DNA of 35,519 bases from Sphingomonadales bacterium (GCA_013297725.1 JAAFIB010000025.1:1-35519), one strand, 5' to 3'; shown: positions 16,306-25,929, counted from the first letter of the stretch. Notes: generated by a model not told the origin, from the sequence alone. Program-made: numbers and translations.

Positions 16306-17924
16306 TTGCCTCTATCAAGGCGGTGCTGAAAAGGCATTGGCCAAAGCTGCGGCTGCGCACGATATTATTGGGAGTATTGCTGTTTGTTGCAGGGCTGCCG
16401 GGCGTCGGCGCGATTTTCCTGCGGGTTTATGAAAACACATTGGTGCGCCAGACCGAGGCGGAATTGGTCGCGCAAGGGGCGACGCTAGTTGCAGCTGCCG
16501 GTGGTCGTTTTCCAAAGGTAGCACCAAAGCCCAATCCCAACACAAGCCCAAACTGGGGGCGGTCATCGGAATATCGGGAGGATCGGGCCAATGATTATTA
16601 TCTGCCAGAACCGCCCGCTTTGGACCTTAGCCGCGATACTATATTGCCGGAACGGCCAGCGCCCATCGCGGCAACACAGGCAGTCACGGCCAAATCCAGT
16701 GCCTTGGCAGCCAGCCTAGCGCCGCTGTTTGAACAGACGCAGCGGACCACTTTGGCGTCAATCGTGTTGGTCGATGCGAATGGCAATATTTTGAATGGCC
16801 GCTGGAAAGGTCAAAGCTATGCGGATTTGCCAGAGGTAAAAGCGGCGCTTGCCGGTCGCAAAACGATGTTGCTGCGCAATAATGCATCTTATCAACCACA
16901 AAGCCTGTTCAGCTGGCTATCCCGCGCCTCTGCGCTCCGCATCCATCATGCCCGCCCGATCATTATTGACGGGCGGGTCGAGGGAGCGATTCTACTCTCT
17001 CGCTCCAGCCGGGCCTTATTTAAGGGACTGTATCAGGACTGGGGCAAAATCACGTTCGGCATCGCGATAATTTTTGCGATTCTGGTCTTCCTCAGCCTGC
17101 TGCTCCACCGTGCGATTGCCAAACCGATTGAGGCTTTAAGCATCGCGACGCGACATGTCGCGGTTGGGCAGGGGCAAGTGCCTGATGTGCCAACGACAGC
17201 GGCGATAGAGATTCAGGCGCTGTATGAAGATTTCGCTGTGATGGCCGAGGCGATCAGCCGTCGGTCGCGATATCTGCGCGATTTTGCCGCTGCACTCAGC
17301 CATGAATTCAAAACGCCTTTGGCGGGAATCAGAGGCGCGATTGAGCTGCTCGAAGATCATCACAGCGGCATGAGTGATGAGGAACGCAACCAGTTTTTGC
17401 ACAATATCTCGCTGGATGCACAAAGGCTATCGGCACTGGTCGGGCGATTGATGGATCTGGCCCGTGCCGACATGGCGCAGCCTGAATCAAAAGCGCAAAC
17501 CGCGCTTTCGCCTGTTATTGCCAAAGCAGCGGATGCGTTGCGCAGTGGTGCGTTTTCGGTTGCCATCGACATCGAGGACAAAGCAGTAAAAGCGGCGGTG
17601 GACCCTGCGGCGCTGGAAACCGTGTTGGTAACACTCATGGACAATTCGGCGCAAGCAGGGGCTACGGAAACGCGTATCGCTGTGTCGCGCAAAGGCCGCG
17701 ATGTTCAGGTGATCCTATCGGATAATGGCCCAGGCATTGCGCTTGCAGATCAGGAACGCTTGTTCGAACCCTTTTTCACCACACGCAGAGCCTCTGGCGG
17801 CACCGGCCTTGGTCTGGCTATCGCGCGTGCCTTGATTGAGGCGCATCGCGGACGGCTGGAATGGATCGCATCAGAAAAAGGGACGGCGTTCAGGATTTTG
17901 CTTCCTGTCGCCGCCCCGATTTAA
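16302..17924 (+). CDS. Membrane sensor histidine kinase
   Basis: 540 residues. A first membrane helix (about 20-42), a periplasmic sensor domain of about 200 residues with a Pro-rich segment (PKPNPNTSPNWG) and a DANGNILNGRWKG cache/PAS-like motif, a second helix (about 247-270), HAMP linker, HisKA with ALSHEFKTPL (His334 phosphorylation site) and an HATPase_c domain: N-box DNSAQAG (Asn448), DNGPGIA, LFEPFFTT and GGTGLGLAIA. It should phosphorylate the response regulator encoded just upstream, with ATGA coupling. The ligand is unknown; the sensor resembles CreC-type kinases only loosely. Confidence 0.92.
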   Translation: MIASIKAVLKRHWPKLRLRTILLGVLLFVAGLPGVGAIFLRVYENTLVRQTEAELVAQGATLVAAAGGRFPKVAPKPNPNTSPNWGRSSEYREDRANDYYLPEPPALDLSRDTILPERPAPIAATQAVTAKSSALAASLAPLFEQTQRTTLASIVLVDANGNILNGRWKGQSYADLPEVKAALAGRKTMLLRNNASYQPQSLFSWLSRASALRIHHARPIIIDGRVEGAILLSRSSRALFKGLYQDWGKITFGIAIIFAILVFLSLLLHRAIAKPIEALSIATRHVAVGQGQVPDVPTTAAIEIQALYEDFAVMAEAISRRSRYLRDFAAALSHEFKTPLAGIRGAIELLEDHHSGMSDEERNQFLHNISLDAQRLSALVGRLMDLARADMAQPESKAQTALSPVIAKAADALRSGAFSVAIDIEDKAVKAAVDPAALETVLVTLMDNSAQAGATETRIAVSRKGRDVQVILSDNGPGIALADQERLFEPFFTTRRASGGTGLGLAIARALIEAHRGRLEWIASEKGTAFRILLPVAAPI

Positions 17925-17940
17925 GTGCTGCGCGCGCCGG

Positions 17941-18282
17941 TTAGTCCGACGCTACTTTAAGATTTGACCGCGTAGCAACTCTGCGGTCATTTTTATACTC
18001 GGCGATCCGCTGAGTGATCTGACGGTCTGCGTCTGCTTTCGCCTTTGCTTCACAACGCTTCACATCTGCACGTTCGCTAATGGCGCGTGAGCTTTCGCTG
18101 CGACAGACTGTACGAACGGCGCGGTCTACGCGATCTTGCAGTCGCGCCTGAACCGACGGGCGGGCAAGGTCAAGGTCTTGGACGCTGATTTCAATAGTGC
18201 GTTCATCGGCAAATGCTGGCGTTGTCAGCGATAGTGTTCCCGCGAACATAATTACGGATATCAAAGCTTTAGACTTAAGCAT
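17941..18282 (-). CDS. UrcA family protein
   Basis: A 113-residue protein with a Sec signal peptide (cleavage near PAFA-DE) and the UrcA pattern: ISVQDLDLARPSVQARLQDR followed by AVRTVCRSES, then an RCEAKAKADAD segment; the two conserved cysteines may form a disulfide. UrcA proteins are small periplasmic proteins of unknown role, common in Sphingomonadales and Caulobacterales. Start 18282 is chosen over 18291, because AAAAAGG stands 9 bp before it. It converges with the kinase gene with 16 bp between stops. Confidence 0.82.
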   Translation of the reverse strand: MLKSKALISVIMFAGTLSLTTPAFADERTIEISVQDLDLARPSVQARLQDRVDRAVRTVCRSESSRAISERADVKRCEAKAKADADRQITQRIAEYKNDRRVATRSNLKVASD

Positions 18283-18291
18283 GGCTATCAT

Positions 18292-18564
18292 CCTTTTTGG
18301 GTATGGCCGCGCTTATGCACGGTCCATCGGGGGGAGAGGGTGCAAGCCGGAACTGGAAAACTGGGGAGCCTTCAATAAACCGGCTTGCCCATTCGTTATG
18401 CGCCAGCTGTATTACCTATGCATGACAGTTTCGATAAAGGCGGATGACAATCGACCATTCGACGAACGACACGACCAAGCGCAGTTCCGCATCGACGAAT
18501 GTCAAACTATGTAACACAGCCTTCGACGAACGGCATTTTGGAATGATCGGTTGCGTAAAATAAA
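18292..18564. other. Intergenic region with short dispersed CGACGAACG motifs
   Basis: There is no supported gene here. Three similar short sequences (CGACGAACGACAC near 18460, CGACGAATG near 18494, CGACGAACGGC near 18523) occur in it. The only open frame of size has no recognisable protein. The left part should carry the UrcA promoter. Confidence 0.4.
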
Positions 18565-18657
18565 ACCGTTAGTGCTCAGCCTGTCGAAGCACGTTTTAAG
18601 GCTTCGACTGCTGCGTTAGACCTGAAAACGCCCTTCGACAGGCTCAGGGCTAACGGT
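18565..18657. repeat. REP-like inverted repeat
   Basis: Two 29-bp arms (18565-18593 and 18629-18657) are inverted and match at 25 positions around the core CTCAGCCTGTCGAAG, with a 35-bp loop. The core is a sequence often seen as an intergenic repetitive element in sphingomonads and other proteobacteria. It lies 13 bp past the thiG stop, where it could act as a 3' mRNA hairpin or terminator. Confidence 0.7.
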
Positions 18658-18670
18658 CTGGTTCTGCGAA

Positions 18671-19447
18671 TCAGATCAGCCCGGCTAAAGGACTCGATGG
18701 ATCGGCATACATGCGGCGGCCCATGCGACCGGCGAGATAGGCTTCACGCCCCCCCTCGACCGCAAGCCGCATTGCGCGGGCCATGCGAACAGGGTCTTTG
18801 GCCTCGGCAATCGCGGTGTTCATCAAGATGCCGTCACAGCCCAGCTCCATACCAACCGCGGCATCAGATGCTGTGCCCACACCTGCATCGACCAACACTG
18901 GCACATTGGCTCCTTCGACAATCAAACGAATGGTGACTCGGTTTTGGATGCCAAGCCCCGAACCAATCGGCGCGCCCAGTGGCATGACGGCAACCGCCCC
19001 TGCCTCTTCCAGCTGTTTGGCAGCGATCGGATCATCAACGCAATACACCATTGGCAGAAAGCCTTCTTTGGCCAATGTCTCGGTCGCGCGCAGCGTTTCG
19101 CGCATATCGGGGTAAAGTGTCTTGGCCTCACCCAGTACTTCCAGCTTCACCAAATCCCAGCCACCGGCTTCACGCGCCAGTCGCAACGTGCGGATCGCAT
19201 CTTCGGCGGTAAAGCAGCCCGCGGTATTGGGCAGGTATGTGTATTTTTTGGGATCGATAAAGTCCGTCAGCATAGGTGCTTTAGGATCGGACACATTCAC
19301 GCGGCGCACAGCAACGGTGATAATCTCTGCGCCCGATGCGACCAATGCAGCAGCGTTTTGTTCGAAATCCTTATACTTGCCCGTCCCGACAATCAGGCGC
19401 GAAGTAAAGGTGCGACCGGCGACGGTCCAGCTGTCTGTGTTGCTCAT
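18671..19447 (-). CDS. thiG: Thiazole synthase
   Basis: A 258-residue TIM-barrel enzyme that forms the thiazole phosphate ring of thiamine from deoxyxylulose 5-phosphate, ThiS-thiocarboxylate and a dehydroglycine source. Characteristic segments are [13 protein letters not shown] near residue 20, [13 protein letters not shown] near 75, [11 protein letters not shown] with the Schiff-base Lys101, and [12 protein letters not shown] in the C-terminal half. thiS is 9 bp upstream in the same direction. No TPP riboswitch is apparent in the short upstream region. Confidence 0.96.
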   Translation of the reverse strand: MSNTDSWTVAGRTFTSRLIVGTGKYKDFEQNAAALVASGAEIITVAVRRVNVSDPKAPMLTDFIDPKKYTYLPNTAGCFTAEDAIRTLRLAREAGGWDLVKLEVLGEAKTLYPDMRETLRATETLAKEGFLPMVYCVDDPIAAKQLEEAGAVAVMPLGAPIGSGLGIQNRVTIRLIVEGANVPVLVDAGVGTASDAAVGMELGCDGILMNTAIAEAKDPVRMARAMRLAVEGGREAYLAGRMGRRMYADPSSPLAGLI

Positions 19448-19456
19448 TTGGCAGCC

Positions 19457-19684
19457 TTAGCCGCCACCGACGAAGTGGACAATCTCTAGGTTGTCGCCAT
19501 CGGCAAGCATCACGTCGGCAAGGGTAGAGCGCGGCACAATCTCTAAATTCCGTTCTACCGCGACTTTTTTGGGATCCAGCCCGATATCACGCACCAGATC
19601 AGCAACGCTGCTGCCATCGGCAATTCTGTGCGGTTCGCCATTCAGCGTTAGGGTGATAAGTGCGCGGGTGATCGTCTGCGTCAT
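19457..19684 (-). CDS. thiS: Sulfur carrier protein ThiS
   Basis: A 75-residue ubiquitin-fold sulfur carrier. The C-terminal HFVGGG provides the glycine that becomes a thiocarboxylate, and VAVERNLEIVPRS is the typical middle strand. It is shortened only by the usual family variation. It lies immediately before thiG, with which it works in thiazole formation. Confidence 0.93.
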   Translation of the reverse strand: MTQTITRALITLTLNGEPHRIADGSSVADLVRDIGLDPKKVAVERNLEIVPRSTLADVMLADGDNLEIVHFVGGG

Positions 19685-19758
19685 TTCGTCTCGCCTTTTC
19701 GATATGGTCCATATAGTGTTGCCCTTGCATTCAGCGCAAGTTTCGCGGTGGCATTAGA
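19685..19758. promoter_or_regulatory. Divergent promoter region thiS/aroQ
   Basis: This 74-bp stretch between two divergent starts must hold the promoters of thiSG and of aroQ. It is too short for a normal TPP riboswitch, and I see no THI-box core. No operator dyad is evident. Confidence 0.4.
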
Positions 19759-20211
19759 GTGAGAATATCTTTGTCCGATAATCCCGTCATTTTCGTCCTC
19801 AACGGACCTAACCTTAACCTTCTGGGTACCAGAGAGCCCGAGATTTACGGAACTGATACGCTAGATGATATCGCCGGACGGCTGGATGATCAGGCGCAGG
19901 CTTTGGGTTTGAACATTGATTTCCGCCAATCCAACCATGAGGGCCATCTGGTCGATTGGCTGCACGAGGCACATGCCGAGCGTGCAAAAGCAGTGCTGTT
20001 GAACGCGGGGGCATACACTCACACCTCCATCGCGCTGCACGATGCGATTAAATCGATAACGGTTCCGGTTATCGAGGTGCATTTATCCGAGCCGAAAAAC
20101 CGCGAAGAATTTCGCCATATCAGCTATGTTGGCATGGCGGCGCATAGCTGCATCGCGGGGCATGGGGCAAAAAGCTATGAACTGGCGCTGGACGTAGCGG
20201 CGCGTCTCTGA
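19759..20211 (+). CDS. aroQ: Type II 3-dehydroquinate dehydratase
   Basis: A 150-residue enzyme that dehydrates 3-dehydroquinate in the shikimate pathway. The N-terminal LNGPNLNLLGTREPEIYG has the conserved Asn, Arg and Tyr of the family, LLNAGAYTHTSIAL follows, and EVHLSEPKNREEFRHIS precedes the C-terminal catalytic His region. The start is GTG 19759 (GGTGG 7 bp before) or TTG 19771; both give the same core. It is the first gene of the cluster with accB and accC, an arrangement common in alphaproteobacteria. Confidence 0.95.
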   Translation: MRISLSDNPVIFVLNGPNLNLLGTREPEIYGTDTLDDIAGRLDDQAQALGLNIDFRQSNHEGHLVDWLHEAHAERAKAVLLNAGAYTHTSIALHDAIKSITVPVIEVHLSEPKNREEFRHISYVGMAAHSCIAGHGAKSYELALDVAARL

Positions 20212-20248
20212 CTATAGCGAATGTAGTAAAGTCTAACGGAGAACAGGC

Positions 20249-20713
20249 ATGAACAGCAAAACCGGCGGAATGCAGGTCGATACCAATTTGGTACGCGAAC
20301 TGGCGGAGATGCTGAACGATACCGGCCTGTCCGAGATTACGGTCGAAGATGGTGAGCGCAAGATCAAAGTTTCGCGCACGATGACGGCAGTTGCGTCTGC
20401 TGCACCTGTTTATGCACCCGCTCCGGTCGCTGCGGCTGCGCCAGCAGCAGTTGCATCGGCGGCCGAACCTGTTGTTTCTGCCAATGCGTTGAAGTCCCCC
20501 ATGGTCGGCACAGCCTATCTGACACCCGAACCAGATGCCCCTGCCTTTGTCAGCGTTGGCGACAAGGTTTCGGCGGGCGACACCTTGCTGATTATCGAGG
20601 CGATGAAGGTTATGAATCCGATTGTGGCGGTAAACAGCGGCACAGTGAAGGCCGTGCTCGTCGAGAGCGGGCAGCCGGTTGAGTTTGACCAGCCGCTGAT
20701 GGTTATTGAGTAA
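20249..20713 (+). CDS. accB: Biotin carboxyl carrier protein of acetyl-CoA carboxylase
   Basis: A 154-residue carrier. The N-terminal helical part ([20 protein letters not shown]) interacts with biotin carboxylase, an Ala/Pro-rich linker spans about residues 50-75, and the C-terminal biotinyl domain has EAMKVMN with biotinylated Lys120. It carries CO2 in the first step of fatty acid synthesis. accC follows after 9 bp. Confidence 0.96.
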   Translation: MNSKTGGMQVDTNLVRELAEMLNDTGLSEITVEDGERKIKVSRTMTAVASAAPVYAPAPVAAAAPAAVASAAEPVVSANALKSPMVGTAYLTPEPDAPAFVSVGDKVSAGDTLLIIEAMKVMNPIVAVNSGTVKAVLVESGQPVEFDQPLMVIE

Positions 20714-20722
20714 CCACAGATC

Positions 20723-22072
20723 ATGGCCATCGAAAAAATCCTGATCGCTAATCGCGGCGAAATCGCGCTTCGCATCCACCGCGCTGCGCACGAAATGGGC
20801 ATAAAGACTGTGGCGGTGCATTCAACGGCGGATGCCGATGCAATGCATGTGCGGTTGGCGGATGAGGCGATTTGCATCGGCCCGCCATCGGCTACGGACA
20901 GCTATCTGAATATCCCCGCGATCATTTCAGCGGCGGAAATCAGCCATGCCGATGCGATCCATCCCGGCTATGGTTTCTTGTCCGAGAACGCGCAGTTTGC
21001 CGAGATTATTGAAAGCCACGATATCGCCTTTATCGGCCCAAAGCCTGAACATATCCGGACGATGGGTGACAAGGTTATGGCAAAGAAAACGGCAGGTGCT
21101 CTTGGCTTGCCGCTGGTTCCGGGTTCATCTGGCGCTGTTTCGGAAGTGGCCGACGCGAAACAGATCGCAGCCGAAGTTGGCTATCCGGTGATTATCAAGG
21201 CCGCATCAGGCGGCGGCGGGCGCGGCATGAAAGTGTGCAACAGCGCAGACGACATTGAAACATTGATGCAACAGGCGGGCAGCGAAGCCAAAGCAGCGTT
21301 CGGCGATGCGACCGTTTATATCGAAAAATACCTCGGCAACCCACGCCATATCGAGTTCCAGATTTTCGGTGATGGCATGGGCAACGCTATCCATTTGGGC
21401 GAGCGTGATTGCTCGCTGCAACGCCGCCACCAAAAAGTGCTGGAAGAAGCGCCGTCGCCGATCATCACGCCCGAAGAACGAGAGCGCATGGGCGGTATCG
21501 TGTCCAAAGCGATGGCGGATATGGGCTATCGCGGCGCTGGAACGATCGAGTTCCTGTGGGAAAATGGTGAGTTCTATTTCATCGAAATGAACACCCGCAT
21601 TCAGGTTGAACATCCGGTGACGGAAATGATCACAGGCTTTGATCTGGTGCGCGAACAAATCCGCGTGGCTGAAGGTCGCGGGCTTTCGGTAACACAGGAT
21701 ATGCTCGAATTTCGCGGCCATTCGATTGAGTGCCGGATCAACGCCGAAGACGCGCGAACCTTTATCCCGTCACCCGGCGAAGTGACCTATTATCATGCGG
21801 CAGGCGGCATGCATGTTCGCGTCGATAGTGGGCTGTACACCGGCTATCGCGTCCCACCTTATTATGATTCAATGGTCGCAAAGCTGATCACCTATGGCCG
21901 CACACGCGAAAGCTGCATGATGCGGATGCGGCGTGCGCTTGAGGAAATGGTTATTGGCGGAATCAATACTAACATTCCGCTGCATCAGGCACTGCTTCGC
22001 GACCCCGATGTGATCAACGGCGATTATACGATCAAATGGCTCGAAGAGTGGCTGGCAAAGCAGGACAATTGA
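20723..22072 (+). CDS. accC: Biotin carboxylase of acetyl-CoA carboxylase
   Basis: A 449-residue ATP-grasp enzyme that carboxylates biotin on AccB. It starts with [13 protein letters not shown], has [14 protein letters not shown] near residue 79, the glycine-rich ATP loop [13 protein letters not shown] near 160, [14 protein letters not shown] near residue 290 with the catalytic Glu/Arg, and ECRINAED. Length is standard. The stop overlaps a TTG in frame with the beta-lactamase downstream. Confidence 0.97.
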   Translation: MAIEKILIANRGEIALRIHRAAHEMGIKTVAVHSTADADAMHVRLADEAICIGPPSATDSYLNIPAIISAAEISHADAIHPGYGFLSENAQFAEIIESHDIAFIGPKPEHIRTMGDKVMAKKTAGALGLPLVPGSSGAVSEVADAKQIAAEVGYPVIIKAASGGGGRGMKVCNSADDIETLMQQAGSEAKAAFGDATVYIEKYLGNPRHIEFQIFGDGMGNAIHLGERDCSLQRRHQKVLEEAPSPIITPEERERMGGIVSKAMADMGYRGAGTIEFLWENGEFYFIEMNTRIQVEHPVTEMITGFDLVREQIRVAEGRGLSVTQDMLEFRGHSIECRINAEDARTFIPSPGEVTYYHAAGGMHVRVDSGLYTGYRVPPYYDSMVAKLITYGRTRESCMMRMRRALEEMVIGGINTNIPLHQALLRDPDVINGDYTIKWLEEWLAKQDN

Positions 22073-22965
22073 ACCGGCGTGAGTTTGTTGCAAGCGCCAC
22101 ACTCACGCCGCTGCTTTCAGGATGCGTCTCTCTAGGGTTTCGGAAATTTGAAAGCGAGCTGGCCGCGCTTGAAAAGCAATCTGGCGGGCGGCTCGGAGCT
22201 TTCATTCTTGATACCTCGAACGGCGAAAGCTTCGGCTACCGCGAGAACGAACGCTTCGGCATGTGCTCAACCTTCAAACTTGCTTTGGCAGGCATCATGC
22301 TGCGCGAAAGCGAAGCAGGGCGCATCGACTTTGACCAATGGCTTGAATTCACGCCCGAAGATGCCACACTCCTTTGGCCCGATACGCGATCCAAGCTGGT
22401 GAACGGCGGCATGACTATAAGAGAGATGGCGCGGACCACCCAGATTACTAGCGACAATGGCTGTGCCAATGCACTGCTGCGGTTAATTTATGGCCCGGCG
22501 GGCTTTACAGCCAAGGTTCGAGAGCTGGGCGACAGTATCACACGGCTTGACCGTTATGAGCCGACGATGAATCTCGTTCTGCCAGGCGATCAGAGGGATA
22601 CAACCAGCCCACGCGCAATGGCGGAAATGATGCAACGGCTGTTGCTTGGCAATGCGTTGAATGACGCTAACAAAGCTCTTTTGATCAGCTGGATGGAAGA
22701 GACCAAAACCGGATTGAAACGCATCCGCGCGGGCCTTCCCAGTAATTGGCGCGTTGGTGACAAGACCGGCACTGGCATCGCTGATCCGGATAAGGGCATG
22801 GTCAACAAGTATAATGACATCGCAATCGCATGGCCAACTGGTAAAGCCCCGCTGATCATAACGACTTATCTCGATGGTCCGGGGCATTTTGAGAATATGC
22901 GTGATGAAGATCAAGCAATCTTGGCAAGCATCGGAAAAATAGGGGCAAGATGGATCAGCCGCTAA
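22069..22965 (+). CDS. Class A beta-lactamase with Tat lipoprotein signal
   Basis: 298 residues from TTG 22069, which overlaps the accC stop (TTGA). Upstream ATG 22036 and GTG 22048 are in frame but inside accC. The twin-arginine signal (NRREFVASA) and lipobox LLSGC (Cys19) suggest export folded and membrane anchoring. All class A elements are present: STFK (Ser67, Lys70), SDN (128-130), RYEPTMN (Glu164 and Asn168, equivalent to Glu166/Asn170) and KTG (232-234). A Cys directly precedes the active serine (position 69 in standard numbering), but no Cys follows KTG where class A carbapenemases have Cys238. It probably hydrolyses beta-lactams; the spectrum cannot be read. Confidence 0.9.
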   Translation: MNRREFVASATLTPLLSGCVSLGFRKFESELAALEKQSGGRLGAFILDTSNGESFGYRENERFGMCSTFKLALAGIMLRESEAGRIDFDQWLEFTPEDATLLWPDTRSKLVNGGMTIREMARTTQITSDNGCANALLRLIYGPAGFTAKVRELGDSITRLDRYEPTMNLVLPGDQRDTTSPRAMAEMMQRLLLGNALNDANKALLISWMEETKTGLKRIRAGLPSNWRVGDKTGTGIADPDKGMVNKYNDIAIAWPTGKAPLIITTYLDGPGHFENMRDEDQAILASIGKIGARWISR

Positions 22966-23651
22966 ATTTTTCACGCCGCCACTTGATCGCGGCGCTGGTT
23001 GCAGCGCCTTTAACTTCATGCCGTGACGCAGCTCCCCCCAAACCCAAGGTAAAGCCCAACCCCAACCAAGCGCCTGATCATCCTTCCGGCCTTGTCGAGT
23101 TGATCAAACTCGATCCAACAATCCGCCTTGATATCCGCTACGCCACAACCAACAACTTCACGGGTCAGCAACTGTACAATCAAGCTCGCGCATTCCTTGT
23201 TCGCCCCGCCGCCGATGCGTTGGGACGGGCGCACCGTGCGGCACAGGATCAGGGCTTTGGTCTGACCATATACGACGCATACCGGCCATGGCGTGTGACG
23301 AAAGCACTGTGGGATGCAACACCGCCGGGGCCAAAGCGGAACTATGTTGCTAACCCCAAACGCGGATCAAAGCATAATCGCGGGTGTGCGGTTGATTTGA
23401 CTTTGCACCGGCTGGCGGACGGCAAACGGGTTGATATGCCCAGCGGCTATGACGAGTTCACCCTGCGGGCGCATCGCAACTTTACAGGCGCTTCGGCAGA
23501 GGCGCTGAAACATCGCGATTTGCTCGAACGGGTTATGGAGGCAGAGGGCTTTCGCGGCGTTTCCAACGAATGGTGGCATTTCGATTTTGCCGGTTGGCAG
23601 GATTATCCCGTGCTCGATGTTCCCTTTGAGGCGCTTGGAGCAAAGCCCTAG
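22950..23651 (+). CDS. D-Ala-D-Ala dipeptidase (VanX/DdpX family), Tat lipoprotein
   Basis: A 233-residue zinc dipeptidase of family M15D, which splits D-Ala-D-Ala. The zinc ligands and catalytic base are visible: SKHNRGCAVD (His142, Asp149) and EWWHFDF (Glu207, His210); YDAYRPWRV holds the conserved Arg112. The N-terminus SRRHLIAAL and LTSC (Cys24) look like a twin-arginine lipoprotein signal, unlike cytoplasmic VanX. The start overlaps the beta-lactamase by 16 bp, so the two are coupled. No vanH/vanA or dipeptide transporter genes are here, so glycopeptide resistance is unlikely; D-Ala-D-Ala recycling or peptidoglycan fragment turnover is the better guess. Confidence 0.9.
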   Translation: MDQPLNFSRRHLIAALVAAPLTSCRDAAPPKPKVKPNPNQAPDHPSGLVELIKLDPTIRLDIRYATTNNFTGQQLYNQARAFLVRPAADALGRAHRAAQDQGFGLTIYDAYRPWRVTKALWDATPPGPKRNYVANPKRGSKHNRGCAVDLTLHRLADGKRVDMPSGYDEFTLRAHRNFTGASAEALKHRDLLERVMEAEGFRGVSNEWWHFDFAGWQDYPVLDVPFEALGAKP

Positions 23652-23658
23652 AATAAAG

Positions 23659-23692
23659 GGCGGTCATGCCGGGGGGCATTGGCATGACCGCC
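23659..23692 (+). terminator. Hairpin after the accBC-bla-ddpX transcript
   Basis: A perfect 12-bp stem (GGCGGTCATGCC and complement) with a 10-nt loop starts 8 bp after the dipeptidase stop. No T-run follows, so it may stop transcription with Rho help or protect the mRNA end. Confidence 0.6.
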
Positions 23693-23783
23693 AACGCGTT
23701 GGGAACAGTATGACGGGGTGGGATGAAAGCCGCCGTCACGGGTTGGACCAGACTGAACCTATGCGTTTACTGTAAAGTGGTTT

Positions 23784-24029
23784 TCAAAGCCCTGCATCGT
23801 CGCGGGTGAAACGCTTACCCAGACGGCGTGCCTCGATTGCGCTATCGGCAATCCGGGTCATTTCATCGAGCTGTTCCAAACGCGCTTGCCGCCGCGCTGA
23901 TGGGGTCATCGCTGACACCGTCGATGCAATCGTGCGCGGATCTTTATCGGCCATCACCATGACCAGCGCCAGAAATGATGCCGCAAAGCTAAGTGATGAA
24001 AACGTAATCAGCAACATGCCGCCAGACAT
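23784..24029 (-). CDS. Small single-pass membrane protein
   Basis: An 81-residue protein from ATG 24029 (start chosen for a GGGGG site 4 bp upstream; ATG 24047 gives six more residues). One hydrophobic helix near the N-terminus (MLLITFSSLSFAASFLALVM) precedes a charged cytoplasmic or periplasmic tail rich in Arg and Glu (ARRQARLEQLDEMTR). No family recognised. It is convergent with the dipeptidase gene. Confidence 0.6.
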   Translation of the reverse strand: MSGGMLLITFSSLSFAASFLALVMVMADKDPRTIASTVSAMTPSARRQARLEQLDEMTRIADSAIEARRLGKRFTRDDAGL

Positions 24030-24128
24030 AAAACCCCCTATGAACATTCCCCGTTGTGGTGAGAATAGTATCGCCAGCGCTGGTTAACTTGGCGCGCAGC
24101 AAAAGGGTTAAACGCAAATTAGGGACGA

Positions 24129-25868
24129 TTATTCTGCGGCGATTGCCATTTCCATATGTTGTGGACCGCGGATGAGTGTGCCGGGATGAACGCCAAGATA
24201 CGCGCCATTGCGGAATGTCACCTGCCCCGATTTGATCGTGCACACATAGCCATCGGCTTTTTGCAGCAACCGCTTTCCGCCAGCAGGAAGATCAAATGCG
24301 AGCCACGGCTTGCCAAGTTTCAGCTGCTCCATATCAATCACGTTAACGTCCGCCAAATAGCCGGGCGCAAGCACGCCGCGATCATTTAGGCCATAAAGCC
24401 GGGCAGTATCGCTGCACTGCCGCTTAATCGCATGTTCCAGACTGATGCGTTTACCCACCCGGTCGCGCACCCAATATTGCAGCATGAACGTCGGCGAAGC
24501 GGCATCGCAGATCGTCCCGCAATGCGCGCCGCCATCGGACAGCGAGTTGACGGTATCAGTGGATTCCTGCAGCGCCTCTAAAAAGTTCAGATTGCCGTCG
24601 GCATAATTCAGGATCGGGAAATAGATAAAGCCCTCGCCGTCATCCTGCATCAACAGGTCATAGGCATATTCAATACCAGTCTTGCCAGCCGCCGCTGCCT
24701 TTGCCGCAATGCTATCGGCAGCGACCGGTTCATAATTGAAATCCGGGCCCATTTCGAATTGTAGCATCCAGCCGCCAGCAATGATCCGGTAGAGATCAGC
24801 CACATCGACATCGGGGATTTCTGGCGGCGTGTCCAACATCCGCTGTTTGAATACGGGGTCTTTCAGCTTTGCCAACTGCTGCTCCCATGGCAACGCCTCA
24901 ATCTCTGCCCAGACGGGGGAGAAACGGAACGGATGCACCGTCCCCTGCCACGCCATGATGATGCCGTTACCGCGCAGCGCAATCTGCGCAACGATGTTGG
25001 CACCATTATCATTCTGCGCACGCATCTCGCTGATTTGTTCATCCAGCGGCAGTTCCTTGGCGATGGATTGCAGCGCGGCGAACGTCACCGGCAGGCCGGT
25101 TTCGCGGCTAAGTGCGCCCATCCATTCAAACTCATTCCACTCGCGTTTCAGGTCGCTGGCCATTTCAAATACGCCGTACCCAACATGGCCCATCGCGCGG
25201 CCGATCGCGATCAATTCTTCGGCCGTTGCGGTCGTCCCCGGGACCAGCTCTCCATCTACCGATTTGTGCAATATTGTCCGCGAGGTGGAAAAGCCGAGCG
25301 CGCCTGCACGCACGCCTTCTTCTACAATGCGCGACATCTCGGCGACGTCTTCGTCGGTTGGCACAGCTCCGGGTGCTTCGCGGTCGCCCAGCACATAGGC
25401 GCGCACTGCGCCGTGCGGAACATGCGTGCCAATATCGACGGTGCGCGGCATGCGTTCCAATTCATCAAGATATTCGGGAAAACTCTCCCAATTCCAGGTC
25501 ATCCCCTCGGCCAGCGCTGTGCCGGGAATATCCTCGACCCCCTCCATCAGGCTGATCAACCATTCGCGGCGCTCTGGTTTAGCCGGGGCAAAACCGACGC
25601 CGCAATTGCCCATGACGACGGTGGTCACGCCGTGCCAGCTGGATGGAGCCATTTCGGCGTCCCATGTCGCTTGGCCGTCATAGTGCGTATGGATATCGAC
25701 AAAGCCGGGGGTGACGATCTTGCCGCTGGCGTCGATCTCTTCGCGGCCTTGTGCTGCCACACTGCCAACAGCAGTAATCAGGCCGCCATCAATGGCAATA
25801 TCGCCTGTAAAGCGTGGCTTGCCTGAACCATCGACAATAGTGCCGCCGCGAATGACCAGATCATGCAT
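24129..25868 (-). CDS. Amidohydrolase, N-acyl-D-amino-acid deacylase family
   Basis: A 579-residue amidohydrolase (AmdA/D-aminoacylase-like). The N-terminal small beta domain is [15 protein letters not shown], followed by the metal motif [17 protein letters not shown] near residues 53-69. GNCGVGFAP follows. The C-terminal part has [18 protein letters not shown] (the Asp-containing metal/catalytic strand) and closes with a returning beta domain ([15 protein letters not shown]). The family hydrolyses N-acyl-D-amino acids or related cyclic amides; the true substrate is unknown and many relatives are only annotated by similarity. The start is ATG 25868. Confidence 0.85.
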   Translation of the reverse strand: MHDLVIRGGTIVDGSGKPRFTGDIAIDGGLITAVGSVAAQGREEIDASGKIVTPGFVDIHTHYDGQATWDAEMAPSSWHGVTTVVMGNCGVGFAPAKPERREWLISLMEGVEDIPGTALAEGMTWNWESFPEYLDELERMPRTVDIGTHVPHGAVRAYVLGDREAPGAVPTDEDVAEMSRIVEEGVRAGALGFSTSRTILHKSVDGELVPGTTATAEELIAIGRAMGHVGYGVFEMASDLKREWNEFEWMGALSRETGLPVTFAALQSIAKELPLDEQISEMRAQNDNGANIVAQIALRGNGIIMAWQGTVHPFRFSPVWAEIEALPWEQQLAKLKDPVFKQRMLDTPPEIPDVDVADLYRIIAGGWMLQFEMGPDFNYEPVAADSIAAKAAAAGKTGIEYAYDLLMQDDGEGFIYFPILNYADGNLNFLEALQESTDTVNSLSDGGAHCGTICDAASPTFMLQYWVRDRVGKRISLEHAIKRQCSDTARLYGLNDRGVLAPGYLADVNVIDMEQLKLGKPWLAFDLPAGGKRLLQKADGYVCTIKSGQVTFRNGAYLGVHPGTLIRGPQHMEMAIAAE

Positions 25869-25929
25869 CTTCCGACTCTCCTGCTCTAATATGGGCAGAA
25901 GCTATCAGATTAACTGCACGATTAAAATT

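Noticed and set aside
18197-18514. 105-residue frame through the intergenic region
   Set aside because: It begins opposite the UrcA gene and has no homology or ribosome binding site.
19685-19758. Possible TPP riboswitch upstream of thiS
   Set aside because: The gap is only 74 bp and no THI-box core sequence is visible.
24933-25826. 297-residue plus-strand frame opposite the amidohydrolase
   Set aside because: It is an antisense shadow of a conserved enzyme with clear metal motifs.
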